Assembly (NCBI GenBank): GCA_905200945.1
Contig: CAJKMG010000001.1
Coordinates: forward strand, 248,001 to 312,000
DNA length: 64,000 bases
Reading direction: 5' to 3'
Origin: an uncultured Akkermansia sp.
GTDB lineage: Bacteria > Verrucomicrobiota > Verrucomicrobiia > Verrucomicrobiales > Akkermansiaceae
Shown here in pieces: positions 17,783 to 25,971 of the stretch (positions are counted from its first letter, which is position 1; every line of letters begins with the position of its first letter). The translations under genes and the position numbers were made by a program. The notes under the pieces are model-generated. The model was not told the DNA's origin, ran no database searches, and saw only the letters and a list, made by a program, of their open reading frames with translations.

Positions 17783-18904
17783 CTAGACCTTGATGAAGGT
17801 CCGGTTTTTGTACATGTAATACAACACTCCCCAAATCAGGGCGTAATTGCACAGATAAAAAACAAACCTGTCCGCATCCCCGAAACATTTGCTGACCCCG
17901 GAAAACAGCACCCGGGAGAAATTACCTGTGGGGGGGCACAGCGATACCCACATGTACACGAAAATGGCATTGCTCCCTATTACGGAGAAAAAGAATGTCA
18001 ACCAATTCAATTTAAGCACATCCGTCAGCAGGTAGAACAGAGCCAGCAGAAAATAGCACCATCCCGCCGCCCATAATACCATAGAGCTGGTGAACAAATG
18101 CTTGATAATCGGGAAATCCAGGCTCCAGACATACCCCAGCGCCAGACAGCCCGCGCCCGCGCCCAGCAGCCACGCCAGCTTTTTCCCGTGCCCCTGCACC
18201 CGTTTCAGCATCTGGCCGCCCAGCAGACCGAGCATAGTCATGGCGCCAAAACCGAACTGCGCCAGAATCCATGCATAATTCGTTCCGTCCTGCCAGTTCC
18301 CCATCAGGTATTTATCAAGCAACAGGGCCAGATTTCTTCCCGGCTCAAGCATTCCTGCCGCACAAGAACCCACCGAGGGGTCGGAAAAAGGGACGAATTT
18401 CATCACCAGCCAGTAAACAACCAGCAGCAGACCTGTCACCACTACCTGCCACCGGATAGACAGATGAAGAAGGCAAATAGCCGCAATCAGGTAGCCGGAG
18501 GCGATGGCCTGGAGCGTATTGCAGTACAGGGACATTCTGGACGGTTCAAAACTCAGCAGATTGCCCTGCACCACCATGCCAAGCAAAAATAGCACCACTA
18601 CCCGCTTGGCAACTTTCAGGTAAATTTTCCACACAGGCTCCGAACCGATGCGCCTGGAAAAGGAAAAAGGCATGGCCGTTCCCACAATGAACAAAAAGAG
18701 GGGCATCACCAGGTCCCAGGCGGCAAATCCCTCCCAATTCACGTGCGTGCTGTGCTTCACCAGCCACTCGGGGCTCCGGTCATAAAAAAGGTTGATGCCG
18801 GCCACAACAAGAGCCAGGCCCCCGGTCAGGAAAAACATGTCAACCCCCCGCAGGGCGTCAATGGCCGCAATCCTCTGCGGCTTGGTATCGGAAAGAGAAC
18901 TCAT
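17783..18904 (-). CDS. Transmembrane acyltransferase, HGSNAT/NagX-like (DUF5009 type)
   Basis: A 373-residue protein with about ten membrane helices. The N-terminus IAAIDALRGVDMFFL is the entry motif of this acyltransferase group, and the VNWEGFAAWDLVMPLFLFIVG stretch carries the conserved histidine-adjacent and acidic residues of the family (here a Trp-Glu-Gly). FPIIKHLFTSSMVLWAAG and SNAIFVYM follow. Human HGSNAT acetylates a terminal glucosamine across the lysosomal membrane using cytosolic acetyl-CoA; bacterial relatives may do the same for periplasmic sugars. It is on the same strand as, and upstream of, the wecE-like operon, so a role in that pathway is plausible. A paralogue lies at 32918-34030. 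Confidence 0.82.
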   Translation of the reverse strand: MSSLSDTKPQRIAAIDALRGVDMFFLTGGLALVVAGINLFYDRSPEWLVKHSTHVNWEGFAAWDLVMPLFLFIVGTAMPFSFSRRIGSEPVWKIYLKVAKRVVVLFLLGMVVQGNLLSFEPSRMSLYCNTLQAIASGYLIAAICLLHLSIRWQVVVTGLLLVVYWLVMKFVPFSDPSVGSCAAGMLEPGRNLALLLDKYLMGNWQDGTNYAWILAQFGFGAMTMLGLLGGQMLKRVQGHGKKLAWLLGAGAGCLALGYVWSLDFPIIKHLFTSSMVLWAAGWCYFLLALFYLLTDVLKLNWLTFFFSVIGSNAIFVYMWVSLCPPTGNFSRVLFSGVSKCFGDADRFVFYLCNYALIWGVLYYMYKNRTFIKV

Positions 18905-19082
18905 AGCAATATTCCAACTACGGCATCATGTCCACCAACCTTTCCAAAGACTCTCTTTTTTCAAGGCTCCGTAAAGAAAAACGGTTGTTTCCGGAAAAAC
19001 CTGCCCCCCCATGGCAACTCCGTCATGATGCCTTTCTCCATATTCCTTTTCCCGCACTCCATGTTATGCTTTCTCATGTAAC

Positions 19083-19610
19083 ATGACCATTGAAAACGAC
19101 CAATCCGGCGAACGCGACAGCTTCCGGAATATTGAAACTTACGCTCGCTTGAAAATGGATGAACTTGGTCTGACAGACTGGCAATTCGGCTGGGACCGGG
19201 CCAAAAGAAGGCTGGGCGTGTGCCGCCTGCTGGAAAAAAGCATTACGGTTTCCATCCACTTCGTCCGCGCCAATCTGGAAACGCCTCATGAAATTCGTGA
19301 CACGATTCTGCATGAGATTGCCCACGCCCTGGCGTGGACCCGCCACGGAGAACGCACCCATGGACCACGATGGAAACAAATTTGCAGGGAAATAGGGGCC
19401 GTTCCATGCGCCGCCGCCAAACCGGACGCCATCCGCGTCACTTCGTACAAATATCTCCTTCGTCTGAAAACGACGGGAGAAGTCGTCGGCAAATACCACC
19501 GCCGCCCCTCTTTTGCCAAATACCTCAAGCGCATGGCCCTGAAAGACCGCCCCGATACGCTGGGCCAGCTGGAGCTGGCGCCCTATGAAGAACATCTCCG
19601 CAAAAACTGA
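19083..19610 (+). CDS. SprT-like zinc metalloprotease domain protein
   Basis: A 175-residue cytosolic protein. The zinc motif HEIAHALAW (HExxH, residues about 78-82) followed by THGPRWKQICREIG is the SprT-like core. The C-terminal zinc ribbon with paired cysteines found in many SprT proteins is not seen; only one Cys lies in that region (VPCAAAKP). Substrates of bacterial SprT proteins are not known. Stands alone, divergent from the acyltransferase gene and convergent with the DUF5069-like gene at the end of the atp operon. Confidence 0.8.
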   Translation: MTIENDQSGERDSFRNIETYARLKMDELGLTDWQFGWDRAKRRLGVCRLLEKSITVSIHFVRANLETPHEIRDTILHEIAHALAWTRHGERTHGPRWKQICREIGAVPCAAAKPDAIRVTSYKYLLRLKTTGEVVGKYHRRPSFAKYLKRMALKDRPDTLGQLELAPYEEHLRKN

Positions 19611-19677
19611 GAAGAACGCGCCGGTTCCGGCCATTCTCCAGAATCAACGAGCGCCCCGTTCCGGGCATTTCCGTTTT

Positions 19678-20241
19678 TTACGCCTGTCCATTTTCCTGGA
19701 CGGAAGAAGAAACATTCAAGGCGCACTGGCGCACGTAGTCGTACACCTTCGGGTCGCTGTCTCCGGCGGCCCAGACCACCCGCAGAAAGTCGGCGGGATG
19801 AATGTTTCCGTGGTCCCGGAAAAAGCGGCGGTCATTCTCGCAGCAATAAACGACGTCATCCCCCATGGAGCCGACAAGCTTGGCACGCGCCTTGGCAATC
19901 AGGCGCGGAAGGTAGGGGAGACCGCTGAGTTCGTCGCCAAACCCCGGCAAATCGTACCCGATCACAGGTTTCCCCTGGTAAAACTGCCCGCGCTGGACGG
20001 TCAGGAAGAAGTCCCGGCGCGCCGCCGCCATCAACAGAACCGTGGTGGGGGAAGGTTCTCCCGTGCGGGCATAGGTTTCTACAAAATCAAACAATTCCCG
20101 CGTACGGCAGCCGATGGAAGACAGGAAGATAATTTCCTGATCCGTAAAAAAGCCGTCCACATTCCTGTGGCCTTCATGGTAGCGCCCCACCGCTTCGCGG
20201 AAAAGGTCGTAAAACGTATCGTTCCAATCTTCCTCCATCAT
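19678..20241 (-). CDS. DUF5069-like protein coupled to atpC
   Basis: A 187-residue soluble protein without signal peptide. The stretch LSGLPYLPRLIAKARAKLVGSMGDDV fits the DUF5069 signature (W/Y-LPR, then A-KAR) known from Verrucomicrobia and Planctomycetes; it has no assigned function. DRRFF...HGNIHPADFLRVVW follows. Its start codon overlaps the stop of atpC in an ATGA junction, so it is very likely translated from the ATP synthase mRNA. A second ATG follows immediately (20238). DUF assignment is from memory of the motif and could be checked with Pfam. Confidence 0.75.
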   Translation of the reverse strand: MMEEDWNDTFYDLFREAVGRYHEGHRNVDGFFTDQEIIFLSSIGCRTRELFDFVETYARTGEPSPTTVLLMAAARRDFFLTVQRGQFYQGKPVIGYDLPGFGDELSGLPYLPRLIAKARAKLVGSMGDDVVYCCENDRRFFRDHGNIHPADFLRVVWAAGDSDPKVYDYVRQCALNVSSSVQENGQA

Positions 20242-20660
20242 CGGCCCGGCGATTTGTGTTTGCGCTTGAAGTTAAGCATCATGATCTGCTTGGTCAGATT
20301 GGCTTCAAAGCGGGCCTGTTCCTCGCGGGACATTTCCGAACGCGTCTTGAGCACTTCCTGCGCTTCCTGAATGGCCCGCTCCACGCTGCCTTCATCAATC
20401 TGGGAAGAATTGAGCGCGAGGTCGGTTACCATGAGAACGTGGTCGTCATTGACCTGCACAAAGCCGGTACCCACCACCATGCTTTCCTCCGGGCCGTCCA
20501 TGGGCTTGTAGCGGAGTTCCCCCGGTTCCAGGGAGGTAATCAGGGCCGTATGGTGTTCCAGCACGCCCATCTCCCCAAGACTGCCGGGCAGATAAACGTA
20601 TTCTACAGTAGCGGCAACCACCACTTCATCCGGGGTAATGACTTTGAACTCCATGCTCAT
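20238..20660 (-). CDS. atpC: F1Fo ATP synthase epsilon subunit
   Basis: A 140-residue epsilon subunit. N-terminal beta-sandwich with FKVITPDEVVVAATVEYVYLPGSLGEMGVLEHHTALIT, which holds the family pattern PG..GE.GVL..H..L.T. The C-terminal two-helix part (ERAIQEAQEVLKTRSEMSREEQARFEA) is present, so the inhibitory hairpin is likely intact. Last structural gene of the atp operon; 23 bases after atpD and overlapping the DUF5069-like gene. Confidence 0.95.
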   Translation of the reverse strand: MSMEFKVITPDEVVVAATVEYVYLPGSLGEMGVLEHHTALITSLEPGELRYKPMDGPEESMVVGTGFVQVNDDHVLMVTDLALNSSQIDEGSVERAIQEAQEVLKTRSEMSREEQARFEANLTKQIMMLNFKRKHKSPGR

Positions 20661-20683
20661 GGTTCGGAACGGCGGGAAAAGGG

Positions 20684-22105
20684 TTATTTGGCTTCCTTGA
20701 GAACGTCATCAATGCCGCCGCGCATGAAGAAGGCGTCCTCCGGAACCATGTCCAGCTTGCCATCCAGGATTTCCTTGAAGCCCCGGACGGTTTCCGCCAC
20801 GGGCACATAGGCTCCGGGGATGCTGGAAAAGACCTCCGCCACATGGAACGGCTGGGTCAGGAAGCGCTGGATCTTGCGGGCGCGACTCACGATGAGCTTG
20901 TCTTCTTCCGAAAGTTCGTCCATGCCCAGAATGGCGATCATGTCCTGAAGATCCTTGTAGCGCTGCAGGACCATCTGCACGCCACGCGCCACTTCGTAGT
21001 GTTCATTCCCCACAATTTCCGGAGCCAGAGCCTTGGAGGTGGAAGAAAGCGGTTCCACCGCCGGGAAGAGCCCCTGGGCCGCCAGAGAGCGTTCCAGCAC
21101 CACCGTGGAGTCCAGGTGGGCGAAAGTAGTGGCCGGGGCCGGGTCCGTCAAGTCGTCCGCAGGAACATACACGGCCTGCATGGAGGTAATGGAACCGTGC
21201 TTGGTTGAGGTAATGCGTTCCTGAAGATCCGCCATTTCCTCCGCCAGGTTCGGCTGGTACCCCACAGCGGACGGCGTACGGCCCAGCAGGGCGGAAACTT
21301 CCGACCCCGCCTGGGAGAAACGGAAAATATTGTCAATGAAAAGCAACACGTCCTTATGCTCCTCATCACGGAAGTATTCCGCCATCGTCAGGGCGGACAG
21401 GGCCACGCGCAGACGGGCGCCGGGAGGTTCATTCATCTGTCCGTACACCAGCGCCACCTTGGATTCTTCCGGTTTTTCCAGGTTGATGACTCCGGATTCT
21501 ATCATCTCATTATACAGGTCATTCCCCTCACGGGTGCGTTCCCCCACCCCGGCAAAGACGGAAAGGCCGCTGCGCGCCTTGGCAATGTTGTTGATCAACT
21601 CCATGATGAGCACGGTCTTGCCTACCCCCGCGCCCCCAAAAGCGCCGATTTTGCCGCCTTTCAGGAAAGGGCAGATAAGGTCAATTACCTTGATGCCCGT
21701 TTCCAGCACTTCCGTGCTGGTGGATTGTTCGTCCAGCGGCGGAGCGCTGCGGTGAATGCTCTTCATGCCGGCGCAGGAGAGTTCGCCGCGCTCGTCCACC
21801 GCTTCTCCCAAAACATTGAAAATACGTCCCAGAACGCACTGGCCCACGGGCACCTCAATAGGACGCCCCGTATCGCGTACGGGCATCCCCCGCCGCAGGC
21901 CGTCCGTAGAACTCATGGCCACGGCGCGAACCCAGCCGTCTCCGATGTGCTGCTGAACCTCCAGAATCAGAGTCTTGCGCTTGCCGTCAACTTCGTAATC
22001 CACTTCCAGCGCATTGAGCAGGGCGGGAAGCGTTTCTGCCTGGGAAAAGTCCGCATCGACCACAGCGCCGATGATCTGAACGAGAATGCCTGTGTTATTC
22101 ATCAT
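20684..22105 (-). CDS. atpD: F1Fo ATP synthase beta subunit
   Basis: A 473-residue catalytic F1 subunit. Walker A GGAGVGKTVL, the beta-specific GERTREGNDLY with the catalytic glutamate, Walker B LLFIDNIFRFSQAGSE, and the DELSEEDKL motif (DELSEED) that contacts gamma. Start is placed at the tandem ATG 22105/22102 because homology begins at NNTGILVQIIGAVVD; an upstream in-frame extension to 22183 would overlap atpG and is not expected. The residue after GIKVIDL is Ile-Cys rather than the more usual LLAPY stretch, a local variation. Confidence 0.96.
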   Translation of the reverse strand: MMNNTGILVQIIGAVVDADFSQAETLPALLNALEVDYEVDGKRKTLILEVQQHIGDGWVRAVAMSSTDGLRRGMPVRDTGRPIEVPVGQCVLGRIFNVLGEAVDERGELSCAGMKSIHRSAPPLDEQSTSTEVLETGIKVIDLICPFLKGGKIGAFGGAGVGKTVLIMELINNIAKARSGLSVFAGVGERTREGNDLYNEMIESGVINLEKPEESKVALVYGQMNEPPGARLRVALSALTMAEYFRDEEHKDVLLFIDNIFRFSQAGSEVSALLGRTPSAVGYQPNLAEEMADLQERITSTKHGSITSMQAVYVPADDLTDPAPATTFAHLDSTVVLERSLAAQGLFPAVEPLSSTSKALAPEIVGNEHYEVARGVQMVLQRYKDLQDMIAILGMDELSEEDKLIVSRARKIQRFLTQPFHVAEVFSSIPGAYVPVAETVRGFKEILDGKLDMVPEDAFFMRGGIDDVLKEAK

Positions 22106-22179
22106 GGAAAAAACTTGGTGTTGAAATGGAGTGGAAAGAATGTTCTGTTTGAAAGGCAGGTAAAGAAAAGGGAGCCATG

Positions 22180-23052
22180 TCATTCCATAGCGCGCATGGC
22201 CGTGGTGATTTCCAGCAGTTCGTTGGTGATTTGCGTCTGGCGCGCCTTGTTGTAGTCCAGGGTAAGGCCGCCGATGATATTTTTAGCGTTTTCCGTGGCC
22301 CCTTTCATGGCGACCATGCGGGCGGAGTGTTCGGACGCCCGGGCTTCCAGCACAATCTGGACCAGTCCGTGGAAAACGTAAAGTGGCAGGATGGTATCCA
22401 GCAGAGCGGCGGGGCTGGGTTCCAGCAGGAACTGCTTATGGGCGTCTGCTCCGTCCAGGGAGGATCCCCCGGCCCTCGCCATATTCATCAGAGGTTCCGG
22501 CTCAATGGGAAGAAGCTGGCGGAAAATAGGCTTTTGAACCATCGTGTTCACAAAACCGGAGAAAGCTACGAAGACGCGCCCATATTCCTCTGCCTTGAAC
22601 TTTTGAACGATGAAATCAAATACCGGCTTTAGTTCCAGAAGAGAAAGGGGATCCGTCAGGCTCCAGGTGGCCTCCAGCCGTTCATTCAACTTGGCAAGCG
22701 CCGCATTCAGCTTACGGCCGATGGTGACATAATGGGCGTTTTCCGGGGCCTGTTCCCGGACCATTTTGATCAGGTTGGCGTTCAGGCCGCCGCAGAGGCC
22801 GCGGTCCGTATTCACCAGCAGCACCAGATCCGCGCCGCCGTGGGTTTGCATCAGGGGGCTGTTGCTGGTGTCAATTTCATCCTGGAGATGGTAGAGCACT
22901 TCCGCCAGGGCACGGATGTAAGGGCGGCCCTTGACGGCCTGATCCTGAGCGCGGCGCATTTTGGCGGAAGCCACCATCTGCATCGCCCTGGTGATCTGGG
23001 ATGTGTTTTTGACGGATTTGATCCGGCGTCTGATATCTCTCAGATTGCCCAT
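22180..23052 (-). CDS. atpG: F1Fo ATP synthase gamma subunit
   Basis: A 290-residue gamma subunit forming the central stalk. Both conserved coiled-coil ends are visible: LRDIRRRIKSVKNTSQITRAMQMVA at the N-terminus (family pattern I..RI.S...T..ITKAM.MVA) and ASEHSARMVAMKGATENAKNI followed by YNKARQTQITNELLEI at the C-terminus. GLCGGLNANL also matches. Lies between atpA and atpD. Confidence 0.96.
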   Translation of the reverse strand: MGNLRDIRRRIKSVKNTSQITRAMQMVASAKMRRAQDQAVKGRPYIRALAEVLYHLQDEIDTSNSPLMQTHGGADLVLLVNTDRGLCGGLNANLIKMVREQAPENAHYVTIGRKLNAALAKLNERLEATWSLTDPLSLLELKPVFDFIVQKFKAEEYGRVFVAFSGFVNTMVQKPIFRQLLPIEPEPLMNMARAGGSSLDGADAHKQFLLEPSPAALLDTILPLYVFHGLVQIVLEARASEHSARMVAMKGATENAKNIIGGLTLDYNKARQTQITNELLEITTAMRAME

Positions 23053-23073
23053 GTGTCAGTATTCCCGTAATCG

Positions 23074-24606
23074 TTAGTTCCAGCTGAGTTTGAAGGATTC
23101 GATGGCGGCTTTAAGCCCTGCGTCTATTTCCGGCGTCAGGTCTTTTTCCTTCAGGATGCTTTCCAGCAGATCCGGATGCTGATCCTGCATCACCGCTTCC
23201 CACGCATTCTGGCATTCCTTGATCCTGTCCACCGGGACATCGTCAAAGTAACCTTTCTGCATGGCATACAGGTCAGCGGCCTCCAGGCCCAGGGATTTGG
23301 GCTCATACTGGTTCTGCTTAAAGAGCTCCACGATGCGCTGGCCGCGGGCCAGCTTGGCCTTTGTGCTGGGGTCCAGATCAGACCCGAACTGGGCGAACGC
23401 CTGCAATTCCGTAAATTGGGCCAGATCCAGCTTAATGGAGCCGGCCAGCTTCTTGATAATTTTCGTCTGGGCGGAGGAACCCACGCGGGAGACGGAAATG
23501 CCCACGTTGATGGCTGGGCGCACACCCTGGTAGAACAGGTCCGTTTCCAGGAATATCTGGCCGTCCGTGATGGAAATGACGTTCGTGGGAATGTAGGCGG
23601 AAACGTCGCCTGCCTGCGTCTCAATAATGGGAAGAGCCGTCAGGGAGCCGCCGCCGTGTTCCTTGTTGATGCGCGCGGCGCGTTCCAGCAGACGGCTATG
23701 CAGGTAGAACACGTCCCCCGGATACGCCTCGCGACCGGAGGGACGGCGCAGAATCAGGGAAATCTGGCGGTAAGCAACGGCATGCTTGGAAAGGTCGTCA
23801 TAAACGATAAGGGCGTCTTCCCCCTTGTCCATAAAGTATTCTCCCATCGCGCACCCGGCGTAGGGCGCCAGGTACAGCATGGCGGCGGGATCGGAGGCGG
23901 AAGCCGCCACCACAATGGAATATTTCATGGCTCCCGTTTCCTCCAGTTTCGCCACCAGGCGGCTGATGTTGGCGCGCTTCTGGCCGATGGCCACGTAGAT
24001 ATTGTAAAGGGGCTGGTGATCCGGAAGTTTGCCTTCCTCCGCCAGACGGTTCTGTTCCGCCTGGGCAATCATGGTGTCCATGGCAATGGCGGTCTTCCCG
24101 GTGGCCCGGTCCCCGATGATGAGTTCGCGCTGGCCGCGGCCGATGGGAATCATGGCGTCAATGGGAAGGATACCCGTCTGGACGGGAACGGAAACGGACT
24201 GGCGGGAGATGATGCCGGAGGCGATTTTTTCCACCGGATAATACGCTTCCGCCTCAATCGGACCTTTGCCGTCAATAGGCTCTCCCAGCGTATTCACCAC
24301 CCGGCCCAACAGGGAACGGCCCACGGGCACGGAAAGAAGGCGCCCGGAGCACTTGACCAGATCCCCTTCCTTCAAATTGGAATCATCCCCCAGAATCACG
24401 GCGCCAACCTCATGCTCTTCCAGGTTCATCGCCAGCCCCATCACCCCGCCGGGAAACTCTATCATTTCATTGAGCATGACGCCGCTCAGCCCTTCAATCT
24501 TGGCGACGCCGTCCCCCACGGAACGAATGACGCCCACGTTTTCCTGACTGACGGAAGCCGTGGCTTTTTTTATTTCTGCTTCGAGTTCTTGAAGTATGTT
24601 GCTCAT
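23074..24606 (-). CDS. atpA: F1Fo ATP synthase alpha subunit
   Basis: A 510-residue F1 alpha subunit. GVAKIEGLSGVMLNEMIEF at the N-terminus, the P-loop GDRATGKT, YVAIGQKRANI, LIVYDDLSKHAVAYRQISLILRRPSGREA, and the VGSSAQTKIIKKLAGSIKLDLAQF region match the family along its whole length. The usual lysine after AYREMSLLL is replaced by Ile-Leu here (ISLILRRPP-like). Second largest F1 subunit gene, 16 bases after atpH. Confidence 0.96.
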   Translation of the reverse strand: MSNILQELEAEIKKATASVSQENVGVIRSVGDGVAKIEGLSGVMLNEMIEFPGGVMGLAMNLEEHEVGAVILGDDSNLKEGDLVKCSGRLLSVPVGRSLLGRVVNTLGEPIDGKGPIEAEAYYPVEKIASGIISRQSVSVPVQTGILPIDAMIPIGRGQRELIIGDRATGKTAIAMDTMIAQAEQNRLAEEGKLPDHQPLYNIYVAIGQKRANISRLVAKLEETGAMKYSIVVAASASDPAAMLYLAPYAGCAMGEYFMDKGEDALIVYDDLSKHAVAYRQISLILRRPSGREAYPGDVFYLHSRLLERAARINKEHGGGSLTALPIIETQAGDVSAYIPTNVISITDGQIFLETDLFYQGVRPAINVGISVSRVGSSAQTKIIKKLAGSIKLDLAQFTELQAFAQFGSDLDPSTKAKLARGQRIVELFKQNQYEPKSLGLEAADLYAMQKGYFDDVPVDRIKECQNAWEAVMQDQHPDLLESILKEKDLTPEIDAGLKAAIESFKLSWN

Positions 24607-24622
24607 GGGAAAAATTCGTTAG

Positions 24623-25030
24623 TTAATTGGAAAGGGTGCGGGCCATCGCAGCCAGACGGTCGATTCTGGAACGCACGGAGCCGTCCCTCACGTCGTCCCC
24701 TACCTGGATGCGGACACCCGCCAGCAGGGACGGCTCCACCTCCCAGCGGTAGTAGAGGGCGCCGCCATATCTGGCCTCCAGTTTGGCCTGAATCAGGGAA
24801 CGTTCCTCTTCCGTGAGGGGTACGGCGCTTTGAATAGTGGCTGTACGGCTTTTCACCGCATATTCCACCATGCCGGAAAAAGCCTTCAGCAGAGCGGCAT
24901 AATTACGGGGCTTGCGTTCCGCAATTTTCCGGGCGATCAGACGCACGCGGTCCTCCGCCACGGCATTCCCGTCCATACAGAGCCGGAACAGTCTGCGGGC
25001 GGCATTTTGCGTGTCCTTTCCGATCTTCAT
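24623..25030 (-). CDS. atpH: F1Fo ATP synthase delta subunit (short form)
   Basis: A 135-residue protein between atpF and atpA, the delta position. The C-terminal part (SAVPLTEEERSLIQAKLEARYG, then VEPSLLAGVRIQVGDDVRDGSVRSRIDRL) is the typical delta domain. The protein is about 40 residues shorter than common delta subunits (about 175), and the N-terminal six-helix domain that binds the crown of F1 looks reduced to roughly 75 residues. Assigned mainly from the C-terminal motif and gene order. Confidence 0.85.
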   Translation of the reverse strand: MKIGKDTQNAARRLFRLCMDGNAVAEDRVRLIARKIAERKPRNYAALLKAFSGMVEYAVKSRTATIQSAVPLTEEERSLIQAKLEARYGGALYYRWEVEPSLLAGVRIQVGDDVRDGSVRSRIDRLAAMARTLSN

Positions 25031-25037
25031 AAATGTT

Positions 25038-25565
25038 TCAGGAATCCAGGCTGTCGATTGCTTCCCGGTTGATTCTCCTCTGGTCTTCTTCCGTCAGCAT
25101 TTTTCCGGTGACCTGGGCTGCAGCCAGGGCCACCAGCTGGCCAAATTGTTTTTTTAACGCTTCACGCTCTTTCTGCTGTTCCTGTTCCGCAAGCTGCCGG
25201 GCTTTTTTTACGATTTCCTCAGCCTTCCGGGAGGCCTCCGCTTCCTGTTCTTCCAACAGGCGGGCGGCAGCAGCCTTGGCAGCGTCTATTTTCTCCTGTC
25301 CCTTTTCGCCTGCTTCCACCAGCATTTCATGCGTCTGTTCCTTGACGGAAGCCAGCTGCCGCTCGCTTTCCTCACGCATTTCCTCTCCTTCTTCAATACG
25401 CCTGCGCCTTTTTTCCAGAACGTTCTGGATGGGCTTGAACGCCAGATAACGCAGGATCAGCACCATCAAAATGAAAGCGATCAGGTTGGCAACAAAAGGT
25501 TCCCAACTTGTTACCCCGAAGGGTGCAAAAGGATTCCAGGCTTGGTCAGCTATGAGATTCAGCAT
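25038..25565 (-). CDS. atpF: F1Fo ATP synthase b subunit
   Basis: A 175-residue b subunit. One N-terminal membrane helix (FVANLIAFILMVLILRYLAF), then KPIQNVLEKRRRRIEEGEEM and a long, highly charged coiled coil to the C-terminus, which forms the peripheral stalk. Only one b-type gene is seen, so the stalk is presumably a homodimer. Lies 103 bases after atpE. Confidence 0.94.
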   Translation of the reverse strand: MLNLIADQAWNPFAPFGVTSWEPFVANLIAFILMVLILRYLAFKPIQNVLEKRRRRIEEGEEMREESERQLASVKEQTHEMLVEAGEKGQEKIDAAKAAAARLLEEQEAEASRKAEEIVKKARQLAEQEQQKEREALKKQFGQLVALAAAQVTGKMLTEEDQRRINREAIDSLDS

Positions 25566-25667
25566 AAGATGAACGGTTTGGACATGCCGGAAATTTTCCG
25601 GGCCGGCAGGGGAACGGGCGCACCGCCCCGGAGCGGGAAAGCCCTCTCCGGGGGCGAAGCTTCCGTT

Positions 25668-25889
25668 TTATTTCACAAAGATGGAGATCAGGGCCACGCC
25701 TTCAATCAGGGCCGCCAGCGTGATGGCAATCACCATAATGGGGGAGGATGCTCCGGGATTGCGCCCGGTAGCTTCCGCGGCTTTCGAGCCGATGAGGCCG
25801 ATGCCGAGGCCGGCGCCGATAGTGACGAGGCCGAAACCTACGTTGCCGGACAATTCGGCCAGGGAGGTCATTGCGATAGGATCGATCAT
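25668..25889 (-). CDS. atpE: F1Fo ATP synthase c subunit
   Basis: A 73-residue hairpin of two membrane helices. Helix 1 has the glycine-rich GAGLGIGLIGSKAAEATGRNPGA, with the RNP loop; helix 2 has the ion-carrying glutamate in LAALIEGVALISIF. The Gln and Ser/Thr ligands that mark sodium-binding c rings are not seen around that Glu, so proton coupling is expected. Start at ATG 25889; longer readings upstream run into the atpB spacer and have no homology. Confidence 0.93.
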   Translation of the reverse strand: MIDPIAMTSLAELSGNVGFGLVTIGAGLGIGLIGSKAAEATGRNPGASSPIMVIAITLAALIEGVALISIFVK

Positions 25890-25971
25890 GTTATTGGTAT
25901 GGTTTATGTTTTTTGTTGAACGTTCCCCCACAGGTTGCCCATGGTCCGGAACGGAAAGTTGGCGGTACGGT

